In this document: piece by piece, positions 33,529 to 51,330 of the stretch
How the letters are laid out: each line of letters opens with the position of its first letter
Numbering within the stretch: the first letter of the stretch is position 1
From: Pelecanus crispus
Taxonomy: Eukaryota > Chordata > Aves > Pelecaniformes > Pelecanidae
DNA: 64,000 nucleotides
Direction of reading: 5' to 3'
Assembly (NCBI RefSeq): GCF_030463565.1
Contig: NC_134656.1
Location: 7,302,501-7,366,500, forward strand
Made by a program: the position numbers and the translations under genes
Notes under the pieces: generated by a model
Database searches by the model: none
The model's input: only the letters and a program-made list of their open reading frames with translations
What the model was told of the DNA's origin: nothing

Positions 33529-33662
33529 GCAGAATCACAGAATGGTGGAGGCTGGAAGGCACCTCTGGAGGTCATCTAGTCTACTTGGGTGCCCAGGACC
33601 TGTCCAGTGTGTGTTTGAGTACCTCTGATGATGGAGAAGATGGAGATTTCACAATTTGCTGG
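33529..33662 (-). mobile_element. CR1 LINE 3'-end fragment
   Basis: The plus strand reads AGAATCACAGAATGGTGGAG, then GGAGGTCATCTAGTC, then a diverged TTTGAGTACCTCTGATGATG block. This is the reverse complement of the terminal 130 bases of an avian CR1. It is more diverged than the copy at 20071. Confidence 0.8.
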
Positions 33663-34538
33663 TGAGTTTAACATTTCTAGAGGTTATTAGCTGAGGACAA
33701 AAAGAAAGAAAAAATGTGAGCTCAGGAGCCTCATTTCCTTAAGAAAGTGGATTAAAAAAATGACAACAGATTGTCACTTGGGAAAGACATCTACCAGCCA
33801 AAGGAGAGAAATTGGTGGGTTCGATGGACTTGATTCCTTAGCTGTGAAATATATGTATTGTTTTCTTCCTTGCATCTTTTTAAAGCATCCATTACCGCAA
33901 AGATAGATAATAGATATTTATTGTTCCTGACAGCTTTGCTTGGACAGAATCAGAAAGGTCTGGTTAAAAATTACTCAGTGACAGGTCCAGGAAATTATTC
34001 AAACTCAGTGGAAAGTGCTTTTAAAAGACTTGATCTTTTTCCATCCCAGAGGTGGCTGTAGTTCATCTATAAGGAGTTCTAGATTACATATAGTTAATTA
34101 TACAATGCTGGGGTCCTCTGGGATGAATTTGCTTTCCTCAGAAAGTTTAGAGGGGATTTGAAGGATGACTTCTAACCCAGCTCTCACAGTGCGGTGTGCT
34201 TCCCATGCACTGGCTGATCATCTTCAGTGGTATTATCTTGTTTGGCCCTAGCTGGTAAATGCATGGTTTCCAGGATACTTTCTGTGGGCGTGGTTTGTTA
34301 AGTATCACATACACTTACAAATAATGGTGAAAAGTGCTATTCATGAGCAATTATGAGAATTTACCTTTTGGGTTAATGGGTAAGCCTTGCAGGACACATA
34401 GGGAATGTGTTTTGCCCTTCATGCTGCTGGCACAATTTTCAGATTAAGAAAAGATGGCAGATGGAAAAATTAATTTAATGCTTCTGTACTGCAGTAGTGA
34501 TGTAGGCACAGCAGAGAGGAACACTGCAAATGTGGTGT

Positions 34539-35125
34539 TGTGTTGGTTTTGGCTGGGATAGAGTTAATTTTCTTCATAGCAGCTCGTATGGGGCTATGCT
34601 CTGGATTTGTGCTGGAAGCAGTGTTGATGACACAGGGATGTTTTCCTCACTGCCGAGCGGGGCTCACCCAGAGCCAAGGCCTTTGCTGCTGCTCACCCAC
34701 CCCACCAGCGAGCAGGCTGGGGGGCACAAGGAGCTGGGAGGGGACACAGCCGGGACAGCTGACCCCAGCTGACCCAAGGGACGTTCCACACCGTATGGCG
34801 TCACGCTCGGCACGGGAAGCTGGGGGAAGAAGGGGGAAGGGGGGGACGTTGGGAGCGATGGCGTTTGTCTTCCCGAGTCACCGTTACGCGTGATGGAGCC
34901 CTGCTTTCCTGGGGATGGCTGAGCACCTGCCTGCCCATGGGAAGCAGTGAATGAATTCCTTGTTTTGCTTTGCTTGCGTGCGCGTCTTTTGCTTTACCCA
35001 TTAAACTGTCTTTATCTCAACCCACGAGTTTCCTCACCTTTACCCTTCAGATTCTCTCCCCCATCCCACTGAGGGGGACTAAGGGGGTGGCTGGGTGGGG
35101 CTGAGTTGCCGGCTGGGGTGAAACA
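34539..35125 (+). mobile_element. solo ERV LTR with 5-bp target duplication
   Basis: A 587-bp element starting TGTGTTGG and ending GTGAAACA. It is flanked by a perfect 5-bp duplication GGTGT (34534-34538 and 35126-35130), and 5-bp duplications are usual for ERVL-type integrases. Internal blocks GGCTGGGATAGAGTTAATTT (34551 on) and ATTAAACTGTCTTTATCTCA (35001 on), the latter a poly(A) signal region, match the reverse complement of the LTR at 18941-19483. The two are related but diverged, in opposite orientation. No internal viral genes are present, so this is a recombination-derived solo LTR. Overlapping open frames inside it are not genes. Confidence 0.88.
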
Positions 35126-38100
35126 GGTGTCAAGCTTTATAGAGGGTTGAGAGTGCTGAAAAGTAAGGATGTATGTAACATGATCTTGATATTTCATTCA
35201 AACTTCAGGGTTTGGGGATTTTTTATCCTTATCCATATATGATACTTCAACAGGCATATTTGGAGGAGTCTAATATCAACATCTGGGGAATGACTGCTTA
35301 CGTATGGCTGTCTCTAGCAAAAAACCAAACCAAACAAAAAATAACAAAGGAAAACATTGTAATCCCCACTGTTTTTCTTGCCACGTAATTTCTGTGACAA
35401 GAGCAGTTTTAAACATTTATAGGGACACGCAAAGAGAAAGCTCAAACATGAAATCATTCAAACTATGTTTTAAATACCTGACCAAGGAGAAAAATGCTTT
35501 TCTGTTAGGATTCCATTTTAGAGAGATGCAGGAGAAGCACTAGTTAGGCTTGCTGGAGGCAAATAAACCTTGGAAGAAAGTCTTGCATTGCTTTGCTTTG
35601 GTTAAAAATCATCACAATATTTAACCAGATTAATCAATTCCCATCTGCTGCAAAGGTTAGACTACTCATACTTTATGTTTATCTCTAAGTACGTTGGTAA
35701 CTTATAGCTGAAAATTATTATACTAACTAATGAAATCAGAGATAAATTAAAAAAACAAAACCAGGCATCCTTCCTTCTAAAATTGTCTATTAAGCTTTAC
35801 TTCCAGACCACTTTAGGTAATGGTAAATACCTGACCAAGAGTATTGTGAGAGAGTATTGCAAGAGAAAGTGAAATTTGGTCCTGAATCCTCAAGCAGGCA
35901 ACCAAGAGACACAGGTACAGTAAAAGACCTACTATTCAAGCTGCCTGAATAGTTGGGTAGGTTACATAGTATTATTTCCTTTCTCTGATTGAAAGACTCA
36001 TTCATTCATTTTCTAACCCACTACCAATTGTGAACTGCAAACATTAGAACTGAATAGACACTTGATGTTAAATATTTTGCAGATTTAAATTACATAAATT
36101 ACATGCACTCCCTAAGTTAGCCCCACAATTTGTAGAAGAAAATGTACATTGAGATTATAATATTTGTTATCCAAATGATCTATTAACCAAAATATTAAGT
36201 TGAGAAAATTACACATTGGTTTTAAAAGATGTGCACTTCAGGGAAAAGAGCAGAAACAAGGTTTGAGATACTGTATTCTGCCTTTGAAAGACTGTAAAAT
36301 TTAGACACTTTGAGGTACTTTTGCACATTCACAATCACAAATAATTTCTGGAAAGATCCAATTCTTAGAGGAAATTTCTAGAAGAACTGGGGTCAAATTT
36401 TCTCTTCTCCCTCTAGCCCTGCTGATCCCTAGCAAAAGAAATAAAAAAGAAAGGAAAAAATAAAAGGAATTGGAAGGCAAGTGGAAATGTTGAAACTACC
36501 ACAACAAAACAAATGTCAAGCTTTTTCTTTGGAAGTTTCTTCTTCAGAAATTAGCCAGCATTTAATCATAGTCTGTATACAAAACAAACCTCTCTACTTT
36601 TCTCAAAGAAAGGATTCATTTGGCCTAAGACCATTTCTTTCTTTGAAGTGGAAAGTACGCTTTTGGGGGTTGATCCCCAAATAGTTTTCTTTCTTTAAAG
36701 CTTTTCCTTGGTTAATTAATTTTAAAGAAATAATTCATTCACTCAGCTTTGCTCATTTAGGCTTCCTCATATGGAGCTTTCCTGTGGTTGTTGCACTACT
36801 ATGCGATCCCAGCTTGCCTCGACACCAGCCCCTGCACAGCCCCTGAAAGCAGCTTGACTGCTGCAGAAAGGTTAAAAAACCTGTTGGAGGAGGTGAGAGT
36901 AGTTGATAGAAGCCATATACTGGGGAGAAGAAGTAAAAAAAATGCCACGGCATGTTTCTGTCCCAGTTGCCAAGGTGTTTCTAGGGATTTGGAGGGCTGT
37001 GCCCAGCTTTGGAGATTTGCTCTTAAGATATTTATTCTAAAATAAGAGGCGAGAAACCAGCTACTTGAAGGTACCATGCTGTGGTTTTTATGTTTCCCAA
37101 TAGTGTGTGAATGTAGCAGGACCATTTGATATGACCTGTGCTGCAAGGAGGCTGGAATCTAGTCTGAGCAGCAAATGGATGCAATGAAAGTTGGTAAGTT
37201 AAAAAACAAACCAGGTTTTGTTCTTCTGTTACAGTTGGCACATCTCAATAGATGGCACTAAAAATCCTAATGCGAAGCCATTCCCCGTGGCTTCCTTCCT
37301 GACTATCATCATAAGCCTTCCAGTAAATCCACTGCCTTTAAATATCAAACAAGCAATACAACCACTATCACCATCTTAGACACATTGTTTAAAGCAAATT
37401 ATTCCCTCAGCAATGCTTTTTTTAGTTTTTCATTGGCCCTTGCTATGAAAACCACTCAGTGAGAAATTTATCTGGGACAAATTCTCCTGAGGGGAGGTAA
37501 TCTGTGTGCCTCAACTGAAGTCAAGGAAGATACACTAAATTACATCACTTCACCATCTAATTTTCCTGTGGTTTCCTTGACACCAAATTAGCAAAATATA
37601 TCCACAAAATGTATTCAACAGTTTAAACTAAACTGACTACCAGCAGATTGCTGAAGCCTTTGCAGACCCCATCCTGAGTTCACCGTGACCACCTTCCTCA
37701 GTGAAACTGGCTCTGAAGCTCAGGGCGAGTAACAACCCCTGTTCCTTCCCCTTCCCTCCTGCTAAAAGGGAAAGATTTTCCTGCTAGGCTATTTCTCTGG
37801 TTTTCTGACTGTGTCATCTGATTTTATTCTGTCTGTGCAAAAATCACACTTCTTGCCTCATTAAAATTCAATTGAAAAATCTAAGATCATTGCATAGGTC
37901 AGCGCAGCGCTTTGCAAAAATATTTATATCATAAAATTGCACAAATGTATCAGGTAACTTAGTTGAAAACATGAAAAGAACAGGGTTTTTTTTTAGACAT
38001 GAACTGAAATGCAATAGTAAAAAAAGAATTAAATTTTACTTTATAACAAGTTATATAGCTGCAAGTACCTGCTATAAAGGCAGTTAATGCATGTAAGTTG

Positions 38101-38322
38101 ATTTTACGGTCTTAATCCACCACAGACCTGTTTTTACCAGAGGGTTAAACATGTAAACTAGAAAGAGATTTACTGGAAATATTTTGAATAAAAATAAACA
38201 CAAGAAATATTAAACTATTTGTAGATAGCCCAGCCAAGATTAATGATGAAATTTACTGGCCTATTGATGTTGCAAACAATTGACTCCTACCTACTATCTG
38301 TGAAGGAGTACAAAGTACCTTC

Positions 38323-38395
38323 AGGGTCAAATTTTGCTCTCAGTTTTACACTGATGTAAATCCAGACTAAGTCTGTTGGGCTCAGTGTAACAGTA
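38323..38395. repeat. ancient sauropsid interspersed-repeat relic
   Basis: GGTCAAATTTTGCTCTCAG, then TACACTGATGTAAATCCAGA, then a CAGTGTAAC tail. This resembles a highly copied old amniote repeat seen in turtles, crocodilians and birds (the 'tgctctcagttacactggtgtaaatcc' type). I cannot assign the family name. Confidence 0.45.
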
Positions 38396-41300
38396 TAACT
38401 GTGGAATATTTCCAGACATCCATCAAAGAGTAACTGCAGAAACATGCTGCTGTAAGGAGTCGCAGAACCTGGCCATAGGCATTGCAAACCCTGATTTGCA
38501 CTTTGTGCTTGGCCCTGAAGTGTGGTCAGCTTTGCAGTATTGGCCAAACAGAAGGGCTGGCTGTGCAAGAAATGCTGAATAAAGACCTCAGATGCCAATG
38601 CTGTCAGCATATCCGAACAGTTTTAGCTTTATACACATGCAGACATCCTGCTGACTTCATTTGCCTAATCACCTCTAAAATTCACATGGAATTTGAAAAT
38701 TCTTTTTCCTAAGATGGCCATCAAAACACAAATTTATTATAGCAGAGTGTCAGGGAAATTAAAGAAGCCTGACAATTATAAGTAGACAATTGTTTTTCAT
38801 CGGTTTCTCTGTTCTGCTGCTGCAGAAAGTTTAACAAAATACCTGAAGATGGAATGGAATGAAGAGAGGTACATTAAAAATGGGCAAACATACAGAAAAA
38901 GCTTACTTAAAAAGCCAAGCAAGGTTGGCTTTTAGGTTAAAATGAAGCAAGGAAAATCTAGGCTTGATTCTGCATCTGTCTGAATTAAACAGCAAAAACT
39001 TTTATTCATTTTAGTCATTCCAGTCATACGCATATGTATGGCTGAAGATTTTGTTATGCTCCTATAGAATCTCTTTACATTTTATGCCTAAATAAATGAA
39101 GTGAGATTTACTCTATAAAATATTTACAGAATCTTCCTAAGAACCATTAAGCTCATTAGCCAGGTGAATTCGTTTTGGATTCAGCCAACAAACTGTGTAA
39201 CTAGCTGAGAGCCACGGGGCCAGCTGTCTAAAAGACAAGTTAGTCTGTATGGGAGCCAACAGCCAGATGGAGACGACAGCCAACTCAAGAAATACAGTAT
39301 TTAGCCTGAAAGAATGTCAAAAGATGGTAAAAAGTCTGACCGCTGAGCTCCATATACACAGGTTTGAACCGCCATCAGTATTCTGCCTTTGAACCCAGCC
39401 TTTCTGCCGCCCTTTCCCCCACCGCTCCGCACCGGTTCACCTCACACGTCCTCATTAGGATGAGTTCAGCAAAAAGCCAAGTAGAGCAGCACCGGAGCCG
39501 GGGGTTTAATCCTGGGAGGAGGCTGATGGGTGCTCAACCAGCTCACTACAAAACCGTGTTACGCATTCAGCAAACAGAAAGCTCAGCTTGACAGAAGGGA
39601 AATATAATTAGGATAAAGAAAAAAGAAAAGGAGAGGAAGGAGGGCTCCTGTTACTGAGGGCTTAGGAGAATTCATAAGGCCTCTAGACAGAAGCAAGAAG
39701 CTCAAAAGCAGGAGAGGAAGTCTGAGGCAGATTATTTCTCGCTTTTGTAAGGCAAATGACTAATTATACAAAGCAAGATGTTTTTTTTTTTTTCCAAAGA
39801 GGTTTGAAAGGTATCATGCAATATTGATACAGAAATTGTATTTAATGCAGGTTTACAAGCCAAGAGGTAAAAGAAAATGTAAATGTAAACATGGTGTTTT
39901 CTCCTTACTCCCCCTGCGGCTCTTCCCTTTGTCAGAAAGACGCCTAGCGCACCTGCCGTGGTGCAGAGTTCCCTGTGAAAGGGCGAAGTACTTCCACCTG
40001 GAGATGGTTTCAGGCTTTCACACTATGTGTCCAGAAAGGGAAAGAAACAGTGAGGTTAATCTAACTGAATTTCCATTCTTGAGCATTGTTGCTATTTATT
40101 TTACTCATTTTTCTTTCAAAGGAAGAAAAAGAAAAAAATCCATGTTCAAAAGCTGGATCAATACTAAGAAATTCTTTGTCGGATAAAATAAGAACGATCA
40201 TTAACCTTGCTGCTTATGAATTAAATCCAAACTTCACTTTTCAACTCGTCTTTCTCACAGCATCCCCAGCAAACTTCCCTCATTTGGTAGAGCAATTAAA
40301 ACCCAGCCCAACCACCCAAACAAGCACTAATAACCTCTAAGCTCTCTTCCTGCTGCGCGGGTGGGAAAAAAAGGAGGAGCTATTTCCTGATATGGTTCAG
40401 GTATTTTGGTGCCGGGGGCTCTTCAGTCTGTTTACTTAGGCATAGATTTGAGGCTGGATTCTGTATATGATTTATAGATCCAGTCTCTCCGGGAGCATCA
40501 TGTGAACAAAGTCCATGGTTGTGCCAGCAGCTCGGCACCGGTCGATGCGAGGGCTCCTCATGGCCAAGATCAGGCCCTGCCTTCTTCACGCAACTGGCTG
40601 CAGGATCAGCTGTAACAGCCCAGTTATCGGCTTGGAACTCATTGATAGCAGGCTCTGCTCTCCATTTAAGGGCTTGATCCATTGCCTCCAAGAATTTGTT
40701 TTAACTGCCACCATTACTCTCTAAATTGTGATTGGGTGCCGCGTCTGAGCAGTCAAAAAAGACTTTATCTGCAGCATCATTGAGTGCGATGCTTTACTTT
40801 TGAATGTCCGAGAACGCTAACTTTATTGTAGGTTATATTAATTTTATTTCCAGGAAGAATTCAATTTTTATTTTCAGTTCGGGTCTTCTCCCCCCCAAAA
40901 TGAGGGGGGGGGAGGGGAGGAGGGAAGATGGCCTCTTTCCCTGATGGCCTCTATTTTGTTTTCCTTTGCCAGAGCAGAGGGAATTTATTAGGATTTCCTC
41001 TGTGATTGTCCGACTTGGCTGTTAAATCACGATTGCTGTGTTGAATTTTGCTCGTCCTGTTATTCTGCTGCCTTCTCTCCATCCTGCAAATGGCTTATTG
41101 CTAAGGAAAATTTTAATAGTCTTATTCATCTCTTGAATTCATGTTGTTAATAAATGTCATCTGAAATCTCAATACCGGTTACCCTCGGGGGAAAAGAATA
41201 CTTTACTGAAACATAGTGCCTTCCAGTTCCAAGCATGGAGAAAAATTTCTGATGGAGCTGCTGCTGGTTTCCACAAGAGAGGGAGCTCCGCCATGCTCCG

Positions 41301-42626
41301 GGGCGTGCCAGCTGCGGCAGCCAAGGGCCAGCGCTGCTGTACAGCCTCTGCTCAGTCCCGGTCCTTCAACTCCACAAAAGTTGCTAATTTGACTGAGCTA
41401 TAGTTGAGCCAGAAACACATCAGAGTCAGTAGGACTCTAGAATATGTTTTAGACATGGAAAAGAAAAAGATGGAATGATGAAAAGGGTCTGTCCATACGC
41501 TTTTGTAAATAAGAAATAATGTCCAAAGTCAAAGGCAGCAAGAGAGGAATAGGAGCCCTAGTGTCTGAGATTTTCCCCTCTCCAACACAGCAATTCAAAA
41601 GGTCTTTCAAATAAAATAGGAGTTTCAGACTGGAACCAGCTACAAGCCTGCACCTAGCATAAATGTGGGCAAAGTACAGGGGCAGAATCTGCTCCCTTCA
41701 TGTTATCTTTATTAGCAGCCTCATTTAATTGGACTTCCTTCAGGTTAGGATACCACTGATGTCAAAATTTAATGCCACCTGCCAAAACACTTTCGGAAAT
41801 TGTTGACATTTCTGCAAATGTAATCCCTGCTGCAGGACAGAGTCCATTTCAGTCTCCTTTCGTAGGTGATGAGAAGTATGATATTAATCATTAATGTATG
41901 TCTTATGCTATCTGTGCAGACTGACAGGTAGTTCTAAGAGAATTTTTGTTATATTTTCTGATTTTTCCAGAATAGATTGTATGAGATGAGGAACACTTAG
42001 CTTTTGCAGACTGTGATCTCAAAAGAAGGTTTATAACTGCATGCAAAATGTGTGTGCAAATTTGTTCCTAACTTGCGTTTCACTTGCTCACAGCTCAGCT
42101 CTGAAATTAAGTAGCTGTGTTCACAAATGGCTGTAATTAGTGAGCTGCATGCTTACTTACTGATGTATTCACACAGCTAAGGTAACCTGCACGCACAGAA
42201 AGGCATGCAGAACTCTGGGAGAAAAGCACAGGAGTGAGAGGTGCTTCTCAGCTTGACTTTGCCTGCACTTCTGCGTCTGCTCTGTGCAAAGCAGGTCCTT
42301 AGATACTCAAGTGAGAGAAGTGGAATGGGAAAATGGCGTTGCCAGGCCAGGCATAGCAGGGGCCTGCACCCGCAGACAAGGAAATAGAAAAGTCAACTTT
42401 TGAAAAATCTGATTCAATTTATACCTTATCTTGCTGATCAGCTGGGTTTTTGGTGTTACTTTCCTTTTTTTTTTCAGTTTCTTCATCCGAGTTTTGGCTA
42501 TTTTCTTGGTTTTCCACTTTTTCCCCGCTATAGAGACAGTTGCTGTCATTGTCCACAACAAAGTGAGATTAAAACAACTTGTCTGAAATTATTGTAAAGT
42601 TTTTAATCTCTGACAAATGACTGATC

Positions 42627-42662
42627 TTTCAAAATTGTCAGCAGTTTCAAAATTGTCAGCAG
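42627..42662. repeat. 18-bp perfect tandem duplication
   Basis: The unit TTTCAAAATTGTCAGCAG occurs twice head to tail (42627-42644 and 42645-42662), followed by a partial third (TTTCAAAT). Confidence 0.95.
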
Positions 42663-44818
42663 TTTCAAATTTCGATCTGAGTTTTTGTACGTGTTACAAA
42701 TATATTTGCTGTTAGTTGTGCAGCATTAGAAGGCTAGTCAGCAGCATGAGGTACAGAAGAATTTTTAAGCACAAGATGTTGAAATGGTGTGGAATTATTT
42801 CTACATTTGTATTTATTTACAAAATATTGTGGCACAAAATCTTCCCCTGTTCTCATACAGCTTTGTTTTGCAAGAGTCCTCCAGACAGGTGTTCCTATGC
42901 ATTGGCATAAATCTTTTAATCTGCAGATCCAATTTCTACAAAAGGGGCAAAGTTGTGCTGCAAGTACTTGCTTTATTTTTTGTTTCCTTTCCTTGTTTAC
43001 AGCAAGTGGTACTTCTCAGCTTGACTGTTCTATCCGTCTCTGTTGGTGTCACTGAATAAGAGGATACTCGTGTATTCCTAGAAAACAGTAAAATTTCTTT
43101 TTACCTCTTGTCTGACTAATGGGATTCCTTAAAATTTGAGTCTGGCTTTCTGAATTGTAGAGAGTATTGTATTTGTTGCTAGCCAAGAGGACTTTTCGCT
43201 GCTTTGTGGCTTCTGAAAGACTTTGCTGAGTTCTGCAGACGTAATGCTTCCCCATCAGTTCTCCACAGCAACTGAAAACCAGTCCCAGCTCACATTCACC
43301 TGCAGAAATTCTTGGTGTTCAGCAGAGAGTGGGTTTTGGTGCTATTTATTCCTCCTCTTAGTTTCTTGTTGCTCCTTTAATTTCTTTTGTAAGTGTCCAG
43401 ATTTACGGCCAGCATTTGTTAGTGCACGGAGCTGAGGTGCTGCGTGGGCTGTTGTATCCCAGGCCTCTTCCTCTACAGAATGGGAGGCAAGAAGCTGTGC
43501 TGGCATTCACAGCTCCAGCACAGATCGGCACCTTTCCCAGCTGGGTTTGAAAGGCAGAAAAGCTGCACCCGGATAGAGATGCCTCTGGGCAAGAAGTGAA
43601 GGAAGGCTGTGGGTGGTTAACGGTTGACATGGGACATATTTGTTGCAAAGCTGCTATAGGCACAAAAAAACTGTTGTATTGAAAGGTATCTATCTAAAAA
43701 TCATACGCTCAATTTCTTACAAACTATTGGCACTTTGTTGTTGGTTTGGATGGAATTCTGTCTAGCCAATTCTGCTTCTGGGAGCACTGTATCGTTTCTG
43801 CCAGTCCCTGAAGAGGTTTAGGTTTCACCATGAGACTATTTCAAATGGGACCAGGTGATGCAGGGAAGATCTTCTCTAGAAGCCAGCGGCAGCACCAAAC
43901 CAGTCATGTTTTTTAATAATCTTGAAATACGTGGGAGTACTAAGCTAACGTACCTGCTCAGTCTTCTAATCCTTTCGGCGCACACCAAAAAAAGAAACTA
44001 ATACTAGATAGAGGTGTCTAATCAAAACATTACCAGAAGCTGCCATTCGGCAGCACCGTGAGGTGGTACCTGGCAACATGAACCCTCGAAGGGCAGCCAG
44101 CAAAGCCCTGCCAGTGATCCAGTGCCTGAGTGATCGGCTTTGAGGGGGGCAGCTTCCCTCCTGGCCGCGTAACGGCGGATCGACGGCAGCATGCCCGGGG
44201 TCAGGGTGTCCTGCCCAAATGCAAGCCGCAGATACACACCCAGGTCAGTGCCCTGGGAGACTCCTCCAGGTTTGGCTGCTGCCTTTCAACCAGGCTGCAG
44301 TTCTTTCCCCCTCCTCCTTTGGAAAACAGAGGACGTTGCGGTGGTTTTTTTGCTTTCCCTTTGGTCTTTGCAGCTGCTTAAAAAGTTGCCTGGGAAGACA
44401 AGTGTGTGTCTGCTGAGGGGGCAATTCCAAGAGGAGGGTCTCTAGCAATGAAGCGTTGTATCTGCGCAGCTAGGTGAGAGCTGGGCAGGTTTGCTATGAC
44501 ATAACTCTTGGGGGGGGTGGCAGGGAGAGGGGGGAGAAGGGAGAGGGAGAGAAGTGGAGTCTGCAGCACCCCAGTAGCGATATCAGACGCAGGATCTGAC
44601 AGCTTTGGGGTAAGCTACCACCTCTCCACCACTCAGAGCATCCTGGATCTCCAGCTCGAAGGGGAGAGCGAGCCAGCAGCGGCAATCATGGCAACGTCAA
44701 ATGGTTTTATTTCTTCACGACCTCTCTCTTCTCCTCTCTCTCATCAATAATTCACCGGAGGGCTGCTTTCCCCCCCCCCACACACCCCCACCCCCCTCCT
44801 TCTCGCTCTATTTTTTGA

Positions 44819-50222
<5,404 letters not shown>

Positions 50223-50439
50223 AGTCAATTTTCCTGTGACATTCATCCAGGTGTGGACTCATCATTGCCTCTGTTACATGAAGATCATTTTATCATCATG
50301 GGATTGATGTTTCTTTATTGGTTTTTCATGGGTGAATATGGATTCTCTTTATGGATTTTGGCCCCATCTGAACTACTCAGAAGTCTCACAGAATTTTTGT
50401 GTTTAAATACAATATATTTGGATTGAGACTAAAGCAGAC

Positions 50440-50445
50440 AATAAA
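50440..50445 (+). terminator. CBLN4: candidate proximal poly(A) signal of CBLN4
   Basis: AATAAA 218 bases after the stop codon. There is no strong GT-rich downstream element, so its use is uncertain. Confidence 0.4.
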
Positions 50446-51324
50446 TATCTATGCTTAATGTTACAGTCTAAAGCTGCCTGCAAGATTTATTCAGATTTCA
50501 TTTACTGGACTTATTGGATTCATGGGAGAAGTGGATTTTCTTTAATTATGAAAAGACTGGCAACCAGGTCTATCATTTAAGAGAGTTTGAGTTCAGACTT
50601 CAATCAAGAGTTAGTGTGTTGCTGCCAAAGAACTGTATATTGATATATTGGTCATACATGTTTTTGTCATTGGGACTTAACTGACATGAGCTATTCCATT
50701 GTCTTGAGAAAGGTAATTATTATTGATAAGTGGTTGACTTTACTTCCCCTCTGCGTGTAGTGTGTTGGATGGTTCACCCATATATTTATGCTCTGTCACC
50801 GGTCACAATCAAGTCTAGTCTACATAAAGCTAAGAGGTTATGGTTGTATTTTAGTTGGGTATGTAAGGTATTCCTCTTCTCCATGTGCTGTTTTCTAAAA
50901 GAAGAGCAGATTATAACCATTAAGAAAAATATTCTTACCAGGGTTAAAGGTGATCATTCAGGCACAACTTTGCAAAACAGCTTTGCCCTGCAGGAAATCT
51001 CACACTTGTTCTTCAATTTTAATTAACATGATTGATAATAACTGCTTTATTAAAAACCTAAGGGATTCCTTCCTTAGACACAGTCACTTTATTAGCTGAA
51101 GATGAGATCCCCTTGTTTGTAATTATGTCTATTTTTCAAACCTTCTGTTGTGTTAAAGGTATCTTCTGGTTTTGCCTTAACTCCACAACTGTATGTAATT
51201 TTAGATCATACGTTTAACAAATATTAAATCCAAATAGCCGGTACCTAACTCGGTGCAATATCTTTTCGGCTTTTTGTACAGGTCATATGAATTCATAAAC
51301 TTATTTATTTTATCATTATTACAT

Positions 51325-51330
51325 AATAAA
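51325..51330 (+). terminator. CBLN4: candidate distal poly(A) signal of CBLN4
   Basis: AATAAA about 1.1 kb after the stop, followed by TATATGTTAGCTG and T-rich sequence. It would give a long 3' UTR. Confidence 0.45.

Larger units (their letters stand above)
32970..34538. other. intergenic, no gene recognised
   Basis: Apart from the A-run and the CR1 fragment, I see nothing assignable. Short open frames at 33328-33579 and 33858-34061 overlap low-complexity sequence or lack coding character. Confidence 0.5.
35126..44499. other. intergenic, no gene recognised
   Basis: A 9.4-kb stretch upstream of CBLN4. It contains an old repeat relic (38323-38395), a T-run at 39780-39793, G-rich patches near 40895-40922 and an 18-bp tandem duplication (42627-42662). 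No open frame shows domain or splice logic. The CBLN4 promoter-proximal region starts near 44500. Confidence 0.5.
50223..51330 (+). other. CBLN4: CBLN4 presumed 3' UTR
   Basis: AT-rich sequence after the stop, without coding signal. It probably ends at one of the two AATAAA hexamers listed (50440 or 51325). The upper bound is set by the second hexamer. Confidence 0.5.

Noticed and set aside
34530-35001. Open frames of 61-117 codons
   Set aside because: They lie inside or across the solo LTR and have no viral or cellular homology that I can see.
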